In this document: positions 6,441 to 13,650 of the stretch, one piece after another
Position numbering within the stretch: position 1 is the stretch's first letter
Layout: every line of letters starts with the position of its first letter
Source: an uncultured Oscillibacter sp.
Lineage (GTDB): Bacteria > Bacillota > Clostridia > Oscillospirales > Oscillospiraceae
DNA length: 13,707 nt
Assembly (NCBI GenBank): GCA_900770295.1
Contig: CAAGJQ010000134.1
Span: forward strand, 1 to 13,707
Direction of reading: 5' to 3'
The notes under the pieces: model-generated
The model's database searches: none
What the model saw: only the letters and a program-made list of their open reading frames with translations
Told to the model about the DNA's origin: nothing
Translations under genes and position numbers: made by a program

Positions 6441-7982
6441 ATGAAACATCGCATTTTTTCTCTGGTTCTGGCCCTCGCCCTGGTTCTGGGATTGGCTGCC
6501 TGCGGCAGCAGCTCCAGCAGCGGCGGCTCCAGTGCCTCCGGCAGCGGACAGGATATGTCCAGCCGTACCGACGTCGTCTATGGCCTGACCAGCGACATCG
6601 CATCCTTTGACCCCACCTTCACCACCGACCAGATTACCAACATCATCTATCGTCAGCTGTATGATACGCTGGTGGAAAAGGATGAAAACGGCGAGTGGGT
6701 CGGCAAGCTGGCCGAGTCCTGGGAAATCTCCGAGGACGAGTGCACCTATACCTTCTATCTGCGCCAGGATGTTGTCTGCCACGACGGCCAGCCCATGACG
6801 GCCGATGACGTGGTATACTCTATTAATCGCCTGTTGGAATCCGCCGCTTTCGGCTCCGGCATGGTGAACATGCAGGACTGCACCAAGGTGGATGACTACA
6901 CCGTGGAGATCCATCTGTCCAGCCCCTATCCCGCCACTCTGGAAGTGCTGCTGGGCTTCGGCCGCATCGCCAGCTGCCACAACGAGGACTATGAGACCAA
7001 CCCCATCGGCACCGGCCCGTACAAGTTCGTCTCCCGCAGCTCCGGCGACAACATCAAGATGGAAGCTTTTGACCAGTATTACCTGGGCGAAGCCGCCATC
7101 AAGGATCTGACCTTCAAGATCATCACCGACTCCACCACCCAGATCGCCGCTCTGCAGAAGGGCGAGCTGGACTTCCTGACCCACTGCCCCCTGACCGCCA
7201 AGGCCACCGTGGAGGGCGACAGCAACCTAGTGTGGAACCAGACCAACTTCCGCGGCAACATCTGGGTCAGCATGTGCGAGAACAAGGCTCCCTTTGATAA
7301 CGTCCTGGCCCGCAAGGCTGTTCAGTACTGCGTGGATAAGCAGGCCATTCTGGTCGGCGGTTCCGAGGGTTTGGGTGTGACCATGAACACCATCTTCCCC
7401 GCCGATGTCCCCTCTTCTCCCGAGAAGACCTACACCCCCGAGTACAGCTATGACGTGGAGCAGGCCAGAGAGTATCTGGAGCAGTATAAGGCTGAGGTCG
7501 GCGTGACCGAGGTTCCCATCACCATTCTGGCTCCCGACACCACCATGTACCTGCAGCCCGCCATCACTCTGGAGGATATGCTGCGTGAGGCCGGCTTCAC
7601 CGTCACCACCGAGCAGATCGACCGCGCCACCTTCTGGGCCTCCCTGTATGCCGGCAACTACATGATCGCTGTCAGCGGCACTTCCTATCCCGTCAACGAC
7701 TCTGACGGCAACTACATCTACTTCTACTCCACCTCCGGCCAGAACTATCTGAAGGTCAACCTGCCTGAGCTGGATGCCGCCTTCGACAAGGGTCGCAACT
7801 CCACCGATGAGGCCGAGCGTCTGGCCGCTTATACCGAGGTTCAGAAGATCCTTGACGACAACGCTATCGTGGTACCCCTGCATCAGCCCGCCAACGCCGT
7901 TGCCTTCAACGCAGCTCTGAAGGGCGTGGATACCGTCAACGATATCTATCAGCACTATGTCTATGACTGGTCCTGGAACTAA
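6441..7982 (+). CDS. Peptide-type ABC transporter substrate-binding lipoprotein (SBP_bac_5 family)
   Basis: The extracellular binding component of the importer, anchored to the outer face of the membrane. The ATG at 6441 follows a strong ribosome site (AGGAGGG). The signal peptide MKHRIFSLVLALALVLGLAAC ends in a lipobox (LAAC) with the lipidated Cys at 21, followed by a Ser/Gly linker to about residue 37. The family signature is clear: YGLTSDIASFDPTF, IIYRQLYDTLVEKDENGEWVGKLAESW, then FYLRQDVVCHDGQPMTADDVVYSINRLLES (near residues 105-134), and IGTGPYKFVSR. Total length 513 residues is normal for the DppA/OppA/NikA group. Peptides are the best guess because the operon carries dipeptidase homologues and DppBCDF-like partners; nickel or other ligands of this fold cannot be excluded from sequence alone. 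A hairpin follows the gene and may allow higher expression than the membrane genes. Confidence 0.93.
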   Translation: MKHRIFSLVLALALVLGLAACGSSSSSGGSSASGSGQDMSSRTDVVYGLTSDIASFDPTFTTDQITNIIYRQLYDTLVEKDENGEWVGKLAESWEISEDECTYTFYLRQDVVCHDGQPMTADDVVYSINRLLESAAFGSGMVNMQDCTKVDDYTVEIHLSSPYPATLEVLLGFGRIASCHNEDYETNPIGTGPYKFVSRSSGDNIKMEAFDQYYLGEAAIKDLTFKIITDSTTQIAALQKGELDFLTHCPLTAKATVEGDSNLVWNQTNFRGNIWVSMCENKAPFDNVLARKAVQYCVDKQAILVGGSEGLGVTMNTIFPADVPSSPEKTYTPEYSYDVEQAREYLEQYKAEVGVTEVPITILAPDTTMYLQPAITLEDMLREAGFTVTTEQIDRATFWASLYAGNYMIAVSGTSYPVNDSDGNYIYFYSTSGQNYLKVNLPELDAAFDKGRNSTDEAERLAAYTEVQKILDDNAIVVPLHQPANAVAFNAALKGVDTVNDIYQHYVYDWSWN

Positions 7983-8015
7983 TTCCTTGTAACGTCATTT
8001 CCTAAACCCCTCAAT

Positions 8016-8062
8016 GCGGAAGGGTACGAGCGGCAAGTCGGTTGCGTGCCGTACCCTTCCGC
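8016..8062 (+). promoter_or_regulatory. Intercistronic stem-loop after the binding-protein gene
   Basis: A perfect 13-bp stem (GCGGAAGGGTACG 8016-8028 with 8050-8062) encloses a 21-base loop holding a smaller GCAA/TTGC stem (8033-8036 with 8042-8045). There is no T-run after it, so full termination is unlikely. Such hairpins after solute-binding-protein genes are known to stabilise the upstream mRNA or partly attenuate read-through, giving more binding protein than permease. The next gene starts 39 bases later. Confidence 0.7.
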
Positions 8063-8100
8063 GCATTTCATATCCGCTACCGCGGAGGAAAGGAATCGCC

Positions 8101-9045
8101 GTGCTAAAGTATATTGGAAAGCGGCTGCTGGTTCTCATTCCTGTCCTTCTGGGCGTATCTTTCCTGGTGTTTGCGATTCTCGCCATGATGCCGGAGGATG
8201 TCGCCTCCATTCAGTTAGGTATCTCCGCCACTCCCGAAGGCATTGAGATCTGGAACGAGGCCCATGGTCTGAACGATCCGTTTCTGATTCGATATCTGTC
8301 CTATATGAAAGCCCTGCTGACCGGTGACCTGGGCGTGTCCTGGTCCACCAACACCCCCATCGCCACGGAATTCGTGCAGCGTATCCCCTCCACGCTGGCC
8401 CTGGCCGGCGGTTGCATCGTGCTGGTTATCCTGATCGGCGTACCCGTGGGTATTATCTCCGCCATTAAGCAGTACAGCATTTTTGACAACGTTTCCCGCC
8501 TGCTGGCCATGCTGCTCACCAGCCTGCCCGCCTTCTGGCTGGGCCTGTTGCTGATCCTGAAGTTCTCCCTGGATCTGGATATTTTCCCCGCCACCGGCGG
8601 TGGTTCAATCTCGCACTACATCCTGCCGTGGATCACCCTGTCGGCGGCCATGGCGGCGCAGATGATACGAATGACCCGCTCCACCATGCTGGAGGTCATC
8701 CGCGCCGACTATGTACAGACCGCCCGGGCCAAGGGTGCCAAGCCCATGCGCATCATCTTCGTTCACGAGCTGCGCAATGCCCTGCTGCCTATGATCACGG
8801 TAGTGGGCATTATTCTGGGCCAGACGCTGGGCGGCGCCATTGTAACAGAGACAATTTTTGCCCTGCCTGGCGTGGGTACTTACCTGCTGCAGGGTATCAA
8901 GAAATATGATATGCCGGTGGTCATGATCAGCGTGCTGTTCATCGCCGCCATGATCGGCATCATCAACCTGATCGTCGATGTGCTCTACCTCTACGTCGAC
9001 CCCAGACTGCGCAGTCAATTTATGAAAGGGTATGTGTCGAAGTGA
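8101..9045 (+). CDS. dppB: Peptide ABC transporter permease 1 (DppB-like)
   Basis: An inner-membrane subunit of 314 residues forming half of the translocation pore. The chosen GTG at 8101 follows GGAGG (8084-8088) and begins LKYIGKRLLVLIPVLLGVSFLVF, the standard DppB opening with the first membrane helix at about 9-29. An in-frame ATG at 8014 lies inside the upstream hairpin and is unlikely. Further membrane segments are visible at about 100-120, 134-153, 175-190, 230-250 and 276-296. The cytoplasmic EAA loop that docks onto the ATPases is DYVQTARAKGAKPMRIIFVHELRNALLP (203-230). The external segment between the first two helices (GDLGVSWSTNTPI) is typical. The stop codon overlaps the start of the second permease (TGATG), so the pair is translationally coupled. 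Confidence 0.93.
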   Translation: MLKYIGKRLLVLIPVLLGVSFLVFAILAMMPEDVASIQLGISATPEGIEIWNEAHGLNDPFLIRYLSYMKALLTGDLGVSWSTNTPIATEFVQRIPSTLALAGGCIVLVILIGVPVGIISAIKQYSIFDNVSRLLAMLLTSLPAFWLGLLLILKFSLDLDIFPATGGGSISHYILPWITLSAAMAAQMIRMTRSTMLEVIRADYVQTARAKGAKPMRIIFVHELRNALLPMITVVGIILGQTLGGAIVTETIFALPGVGTYLLQGIKKYDMPVVMISVLFIAAMIGIINLIVDVLYLYVDPRLRSQFMKGYVSK

Positions 9046-9938
9046 TGAAAAAGAAAACGAACGAAATCCCCGCCGACGCACTGCCCCGGCGCAGAGGACG
9101 CTTCGCCTCCATCTGCCTGCGCTTCAGCAAAAACCGGATGGCAATGCTGGGTTTGGTGGTCTTTCTGGTGGTGGTGTTTTTCGCCGTATTCGCGGACTGC
9201 TTCGCCGATTATCAGGCGGACGCCATTAAGCAGAATGTCTATGAAAAATTTCAGGGTCCCAGTGAAAACCACATCTTCGGCACCGACAGTTATGGCCGCG
9301 ACCTGTTCGCCCGGATTATTTTCGGTGCCCGGCTATCCCTGATCATCTCCCTGAGCACGGTGGGCATCTCCCTGGTGCTGGGCTGTATTCTGGGCGCCCT
9401 GGCCGCTTATTACGGCGGCCTGCTGGACGGTATTCTGATGCGTCTGGTGGATGTGTTCCTGGCTCTGCCCATGACCCTGATGGCCGTTACCGTGGTGGCG
9501 GCTCTGGGCGGCAGCATTCCGAATCTGATCCTGGCGCTGACCATTTCCATGGTGCCGCCCTTTGTCCGCATCGTCCGTTCAGCGGTGCTGCAGGTCAAGG
9601 ACTCGGACTACATAGAGGCCGCCCGGGCCTACGGCGCAGGCAGCATGCGGATTATCCTGACCCATGTATTGCCTAACGCTATCGGTCCCATCATCGTGCA
9701 GGCCACGCTGAACCTGGCCTCCGTGCTGCTGTCCGTGGCAGCTTTGGGCTTCATCGGTCTAGGCGTTCCCTCTCCCACGCCAGAGTGGGGCACTATGCTG
9801 GCCGAGGCCAAAGAGCAAATGCGCTACTATCCTTATCTGGTCATGATCCCGGGCATCGCGATTACCGTCACCGTGGTGGCCATCAACCTGATCGGCGACG
9901 GCCTGCGGGACGCGCTGGATCCGAAACTGAAGAACTGA
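9045..9938 (+). CDS. dppC: Peptide ABC transporter permease 2 (DppC-like)
   Basis: The partner permease, 297 residues. A basic cytoplasmic N-terminus (LPRRRGRFASICLRFSKNR) precedes the first membrane helix at about 33-51. The DppC/OppC hallmark HIFGTDSYGRDLFARIIFGAR lies near residues 76-96 and the EAA loop DYIEAARAYGAGSMRIILTHVLPNAIGP at 188-215. The family ending GDGLRDALDPKLKN is present, so the gene is full length. The ATG at 9045 shares bases with the preceding TGA; a GTG three bases earlier is also possible. No clear ribosome site is visible, fitting translation by coupling to the upstream permease. The first ATPase gene begins 12 bases after its stop. Confidence 0.93.
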   Translation: MKKKTNEIPADALPRRRGRFASICLRFSKNRMAMLGLVVFLVVVFFAVFADCFADYQADAIKQNVYEKFQGPSENHIFGTDSYGRDLFARIIFGARLSLIISLSTVGISLVLGCILGALAAYYGGLLDGILMRLVDVFLALPMTLMAVTVVAALGGSIPNLILALTISMVPPFVRIVRSAVLQVKDSDYIEAARAYGAGSMRIILTHVLPNAIGPIIVQATLNLASVLLSVAALGFIGLGVPSPTPEWGTMLAEAKEQMRYYPYLVMIPGIAITVTVVAINLIGDGLRDALDPKLKN

Positions 9939-9950
9939 GGTGGCGTGCAG

Positions 9951-10955
9951 ATGAGTTTATTGGAAATCAAAGACCTCTATGTGGAATACAAAACCGATGA
10001 CGGTCTGGTCTACGCGGTCAACGGGGTAAACCTGTCCCTGGAAAAGGGCGAGACCCTGGGCCTGGTAGGTGAGACCGGTGCCGGCAAAACCACCACCGCA
10101 CTGAGCATTCTGCGTCTGCTGCCCCAGCGTGTCGGAAGCATTAAGCGCGGCTCCATCCTGTTCAACGGCGAGGACATTACCACCATGCCGGAGAGCAAAA
10201 TGCGGGAAATCCGGGGCAATCAGATCTCCATGGTTTTTCAGGACCCCATGACCAGCCTGAATCCCATCCTGCCCGTGGGCAAGCAGATCGAGGAAGCCGT
10301 GCTGCTGCACACCGATCTTTCCCCTGAGGAGCGCTCCAAGCGCGTGGATGAAATGATGGAGGCAGTGGGCCTTCTGGCTTCCCGGAAGAACGAATATCCC
10401 CATCAGTTCTCCGGCGGCATGAAGCAGCGTATCGTCATTGCCATCGCCCTGGCCTGTAACCCCACGCTGCTGCTGGCCGACGAGCCTACCACTGCCCTGG
10501 ATGTGACCATTCAGGCTCAGGTGCTGCAGATGATGAACGAGCTCAAGCGTAAGCTGGGCACCGGCATGATCCTTATTACCCATGACCTGGGCGTGGTGGC
10601 CCAGACCTGCAATAAGGTGGCCATCATGTATGCCGGACGGATCGTGGAGTCCGGCACCGTGGAGGACATCTACGAGGGCGCGGAACACCACCCCTACACG
10701 GTAGGCCTGTTCAACTCCATTCCCGAGATGAACACCGAGTCTGACCGTCTCAGCCCCATTCCCGGCCTGATGCCTGATCCCATGATCCGCCAGACCGGCT
10801 GCTCTTTCGCTGACCGTTGCCCTTACAGCACCGACCGCTGCCGCCAGGAGCAGCCCGTCAGCCGCACCCGCGGCACTCACAGCATCGCCTGCTTCCGGTT
10901 CGAGGACTGGGCAGAGGCTGCCAACGACGGAGAGGAGGCCAACGAGCATGTCTGA
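9951..10955 (+). CDS. dppD: Peptide ABC transporter ATPase 1 (DppD-like)
   Basis: A cytoplasmic nucleotide-binding subunit of 334 residues. Motifs in order: Walker A GETGAGKTT (40-48), Q-loop Gln97 in MVFQDPM, signature FSGGMKQR (153-160), Walker B LLLADEP with catalytic E178, D-loop, and switch His211. The C-terminal oligopeptide/dipeptide extension GCSFADRCPYSTDRC carries Cys 284, 290 and 297, with a fourth at 314. This spacing is typical of DppD/OppD proteins and is thought to bind an iron-sulfur cluster in some members. The ATG at 9951 follows GAGGTGG with normal spacing; a GTG at 9945 is less likely. The last eight bases overlap the next ATPase gene. All catalytic residues are intact, so ATP hydrolysis is expected. 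Confidence 0.95.
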   Translation: MSLLEIKDLYVEYKTDDGLVYAVNGVNLSLEKGETLGLVGETGAGKTTTALSILRLLPQRVGSIKRGSILFNGEDITTMPESKMREIRGNQISMVFQDPMTSLNPILPVGKQIEEAVLLHTDLSPEERSKRVDEMMEAVGLLASRKNEYPHQFSGGMKQRIVIAIALACNPTLLLADEPTTALDVTIQAQVLQMMNELKRKLGTGMILITHDLGVVAQTCNKVAIMYAGRIVESGTVEDIYEGAEHHPYTVGLFNSIPEMNTESDRLSPIPGLMPDPMIRQTGCSFADRCPYSTDRCRQEQPVSRTRGTHSIACFRFEDWAEAANDGEEANEHV

Positions 10956-11901
10956 AACACCCATTATTGAAACCAGAGACCTGACCCGCTATTTTAAAAC
11001 CAGCCGGGGCATGCTTCATGCCGTGGACCATGTGAATCTGTCCATTTTCCAGCATAAGACTCTGGGCGTGGTAGGTGAGTCCGGCTGCGGCAAGTCCACG
11101 CTGGGCCGCACAGTGCTGCGGCTGATCGAGCCTACCAGCGGCGAGATTCTGTATAAGGGCCAGAACATCGTGGATTATAACGCCCATCAGATGCAGGAGC
11201 TGCGCAAGTCCATTCAGATCATTTTTCAGGATCCTTACGCCAGCCTGAATCCCCGCAAAACCGTCAGTGAGCTGATCGCCGACCCCATGAAGGTCTATCA
11301 TGTCTCCAAGGCGGAGCGGGATCAGCGGGTGCGGGAGCTGATGGAGACCGTAGGCCTGGCCGAGCGCTTTGCCCAAGCCTTCCCCCATGAACTGGACGGC
11401 GGACGCCGCCAGCGCATCGGCATCGCCCGGGCCCTGTCCCTTCAGCCGGAATTCATCGTCTGCGATGAGCCGGTGTCCGCCCTGGACGTATCTATTCAAG
11501 CCCAGATTCTGAACCTGCTGATGGACCTGCAGGAAACAAAGGGTCTGACCTATCTATTTATTACCCACGATCTGAGCGTGGTGCGCCACATCTCCGACGA
11601 GATCATCGTCATGTATCTGGGCGTAGTAGTGGAGCGCTCTCCGGCCAAGGAACTGTTCAACCATCCCCTGCATCCCTACACCAAGGAGCTGATCAAGGCC
11701 ATCCCCATTCCCGACCTGAAGCCGGAGCACCGCCTGGTCAACAGCCTGCGGGGCGAGGTTTCCGACCCCATCGAGCCCCCGGAGCGCTGCCGTTTCGCCC
11801 CCCGCTGTCCCCACTGCACCGAGGCCTGCCTCAATTGCAGCCCCACTCTAAAGGACATGGGCGGCGGCCACCAGGTGGCCTGCCTGCTGTACGAGAAATA
11901 A
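10948..11901 (+). CDS. dppF: Peptide ABC transporter ATPase 2 (DppF-like) with LDGGR signature
   Basis: The second nucleotide-binding subunit, 317 residues. Walker A GESGCGKS (43-50), Q-loop Gln94 in IIFQDPYASLNP, Walker B FIVCDEP (169-175) and switch His in LFITHDL are all present. The ABC signature reads LDGGRRQR (149-156), with Asp at the position usually held by Ser in LSGGQ. I believe the same ELDGGRRQR form occurs in other clostridial DppF-like proteins, so it is probably a clade feature rather than damage. The usual C-terminal Cys-rich extension follows (CRFAPRCPHCTEAC). The gene overlaps dppD by eight bases and is the last of the four tightly coupled membrane/ATPase genes; a strong hairpin follows. 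Confidence 0.94.
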   Translation: MSETPIIETRDLTRYFKTSRGMLHAVDHVNLSIFQHKTLGVVGESGCGKSTLGRTVLRLIEPTSGEILYKGQNIVDYNAHQMQELRKSIQIIFQDPYASLNPRKTVSELIADPMKVYHVSKAERDQRVRELMETVGLAERFAQAFPHELDGGRRQRIGIARALSLQPEFIVCDEPVSALDVSIQAQILNLLMDLQETKGLTYLFITHDLSVVRHISDEIIVMYLGVVVERSPAKELFNHPLHPYTKELIKAIPIPDLKPEHRLVNSLRGEVSDPIEPPERCRFAPRCPHCTEACLNCSPTLKDMGGGHQVACLLYEK

Positions 11902-11906
11902 CCCGC

Positions 11907-11941
11907 CGTAAACCTTCCGGACTGTGTCCGGAAGGTTTACG
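11907..11941 (+). promoter_or_regulatory. Intercistronic stem-loop between dppF and the second M19 gene
   Basis: A perfect 15-bp stem (11907-11921 with 11927-11941) has a 5-base CTGTG loop. No T-run follows (AATCTGTC), so it is more likely an mRNA-stabilising or partial attenuation structure than a full terminator. It shares a CGGAAGG core with the hairpin at 8016-8062. The downstream gene follows 33 bases later with its own strong ribosome site and no obvious separate promoter. Confidence 0.7.
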
Positions 11942-11973
11942 AATCTGTCAACAAAGATATTGAGGAGGTTTTT

Positions 11974-13119
11974 ATGGACGCCAAAAATCTGACTTATGAT
12001 CAATGCTGGGATCTGGTCGGCCAGGCTGCCGAGCTCTGGCAGTGCGGCGATGACGCCGAGGACAAGGCGCTGTGTCTGGCTTACAATGACCTGGTTTCTC
12101 CGGAAGCCGCCAGACTGCACAAGAACTCCATTGTGATCGACGCCTGTGCGTTTAACGTGGTACACTACGGTTGGCGGCTCCAGGCCTCCGGCGCCACGGC
12201 CATCAACTGCACGGTGCCCGGCGTATTCGACAATGCCGGCGACGCTTTCCGCAACGTGGTCAACTACTACGGCGTGGCGGGGGAGGACTCCCGTTTCCGC
12301 CTGATCTCCACGCCGGATGATATTCTGGAGGCCAAGCGCCAGGGCCAGACGGGTCTGATCATCGGTGCCCAGGGCTGCAATTTTATCCAGGCTTTCAACA
12401 TTGAACCCATGATCCAGGCTTTTTCCAAGCTGGGTCTGCGGGTCATGCAGATCGGCTACAACTACCGCAGCTTTGCCTCCGGAGGCTGTTTTGACCCGGC
12501 TAATCCGGGCCTGTCGGAATATGCTCCCAACCTGATCCGGCTAATGGAGCGCTACGGCATTACGGTGGATCTGAGCCATGTGGGCGAACGCTCCACTCTG
12601 GAGGCCATGGATCTGGCGGAAAAACCCCAGATTTTCAGCCACTCCAACCCCAAGGCCCTGTTCCCCCATCCCCGGAACATCACCGACGAGCAGGCGAAAA
12701 AGTGTGCTGCCACCGGCGGCGTCATCGGTGTCACCGGCTACAATGTCATGCTCTGGGACGGCCAGCGTTTCCCTTCCATCGACGGCTTTGTGGACTCCAT
12801 CGCCTACTTCTGCGACCTGGTGGGCGTGGATCATGTGGGCGTGGGCATGGACTCCACCGCCACCGAGGGCTGCTACCCCCGGGACGAGATCCACTACTTT
12901 GCCCGCCTGTCCCGCACCCTTTCCGGCGAGGACGATCCCGGCTATCGCTCCATTCGGGCCGGACGGCCCCGGGCCCTGGCCGCCTCCGTGGAGGGGCTGA
13001 TGTGCCTGGCCAACTGGGTTTGCCTGTTTGACCGGCTGCTCCAGCGGGGCTTCCATGAGGATGAGATCCGCAAAATCGCCGGTGAAAACTGGCTGCGGGT
13101 CTTCCGGGAAACCTGGTGA
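11974..13119 (+). CDS. M19 (renal dipeptidase-like) protein 2 with the same altered metal site
   Basis: A 381-residue paralogue of the first gene of the operon, no signal peptide, so cytosolic. The ATG at 11974 follows GAGGAGG (11962-11968). Shared blocks include IGAQGC (130-135), LRVMQIGYNYRSFASGGC (155-172), GITVDLSHVGERS (195-207), FSHSNPKALF (221-230), HPRNITDE (232-239) and HVGVGMDSTA (287-296). As in paralogue 1 the early HxD ligands are Cys and Phe (C58, F60 in IDACAFNV) and the bridging Glu is Gln (Q133). H202, H223, R234 and D293 are kept. The paralogues differ most in the C-terminal third (DEIHYFARLSRTLSGEDDP here), which often shapes the substrate pocket in this family, suggesting two related substrates. 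It is probably co-transcribed with the transporter and is closed by a terminator. Confidence 0.85.
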   Translation: MDAKNLTYDQCWDLVGQAAELWQCGDDAEDKALCLAYNDLVSPEAARLHKNSIVIDACAFNVVHYGWRLQASGATAINCTVPGVFDNAGDAFRNVVNYYGVAGEDSRFRLISTPDDILEAKRQGQTGLIIGAQGCNFIQAFNIEPMIQAFSKLGLRVMQIGYNYRSFASGGCFDPANPGLSEYAPNLIRLMERYGITVDLSHVGERSTLEAMDLAEKPQIFSHSNPKALFPHPRNITDEQAKKCAATGGVIGVTGYNVMLWDGQRFPSIDGFVDSIAYFCDLVGVDHVGVGMDSTATEGCYPRDEIHYFARLSRTLSGEDDPGYRSIRAGRPRALAASVEGLMCLANWVCLFDRLLQRGFHEDEIRKIAGENWLRVFRETW

Positions 13120-13140
13120 GTCTTTTTCTTTGCAGAGATC

Positions 13141-13181
13141 ACAAAGGGTGATCCGCAGATGCGGATCGCCCTTTGTCTTTT
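13141..13181 (+). terminator. Rho-independent terminator of the dipeptidase-transporter operon
   Basis: A 16-bp stem with one T-G wobble (13141-13156 with 13161-13176) and an AGAT loop is followed by CTTTT. It begins 21 bases after the TGA of the second M19 gene. This is the first terminator with a T-run after 5226, supporting one transcription unit across the seven genes. Confidence 0.9.
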
Positions 13182-13277
13182 GCGGTTTCGCTGGACTTCG
13201 CTGATCCGGCACAGCTGTCTGCAGGCGGCATAAAAAATTTGCCCTTTCGCCAAATCTCTCTCCATTTTCTCTGCAGA

Positions 13278-13288
13278 TATGCTATAAT
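13278..13288 (+). promoter_or_regulatory. Extended -10 promoter of the sepF-like gene
   Basis: TATGCTATAAT carries the consensus TATAAT (13283-13288) preceded by TGC, an extended -10. No good -35 lies at the right distance, which extended -10 promoters tolerate. Transcription from about 13295 leaves a leader of about 143 bases. This leader holds two inverted repeats: GCTGCAA/TTGCAGC (13290-13296 with 13305-13311, partly upstream of the start) and GCGAT-CT-GCAG pairing with CTGCATCGC (about 13330-13358). The rest of 13182-13437 holds no gene that I can support. Confidence 0.7.
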
Positions 13289-13437
13289 AGCTGCAAAGCG
13301 GCCATTGCAGCGCGTGTCGCCGCTGCACAGCGATCTGCAGAAATGACTGCATCGCCGGAGCAGCAGGCCGTAAAACGACAGATATCATCGGTCCAGGCAA
13401 TTTCTGTCCGTGCTGGTTCAGCAGGGGAGATGAGCCT

Positions 13438-13650
13438 ATGAGTATTTTGAACCATTTGAAAAATCTGGTCAGTCCGGAGGCAGAGGATGACTATGAGGAG
13501 GACATGACCTCCGCCTGGGCCCTGCCCGCCGAATCCTCCGCCCGCCGCTCCGCTGACCGGGAGGTGCGCATCCGCACCACCACCCAACTAATGTTCACTG
13601 AACAAAGGCCCATTTTTTCTGCGGTGAGAAAACGGCCACCAGATATGTGA
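13438..13650 (+). pseudogene. sepF: 5' fragment of a probable sepF (cell-division protein), interrupted
   Basis: SepF is a cytosolic partner of FtsZ that tethers the division ring to the membrane. The ATG at 13438 follows GGGGAGATG. The first 20 residues, MSILNHLKNLVSPEAEDDYE, fit the amphipathic membrane-binding helix and acidic linker of SepF from Clostridia. The linker continues to REVRIRTTTQL, where the family globular domain should begin (normally a VVNIHxTTQLxVVL-like strand). After L51 (base 13590) similarity stops and the frame reads 19 unrelated residues to a TGA at 13648-13650. Family members are about 150 residues, so the FtsZ-binding domain is missing. The break coincides with a change of sequence character, consistent with an insertion. 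The sepF call rests on the N-terminus alone and is moderately sure. Confidence 0.6.

Noticed and set aside
6387..7955. Minus-strand frames (6387-7184, 7227-7955) opposite the binding protein
   Set aside because: They are antisense shadows, Gly/Val/Asp-rich, with no motif and no ribosome site.
8014..8100. ATG at 8014 as start of dppB
   Set aside because: It sits within a 13-bp hairpin and adds residues foreign to the family; GTG 8101 has GGAGG upstream.
9957..10964. Minus-strand 335-codon frame opposite dppD
   Set aside because: Composition is the typical Gly/His/Val/Leu antisense shadow of a GC-rich gene; the plus strand has every ABC ATPase motif.
13213..13358. CTGCA repeats as a CRISPR-like array
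   Set aside because: The units are only five to six bases with irregular spacing and no constant-length spacers.
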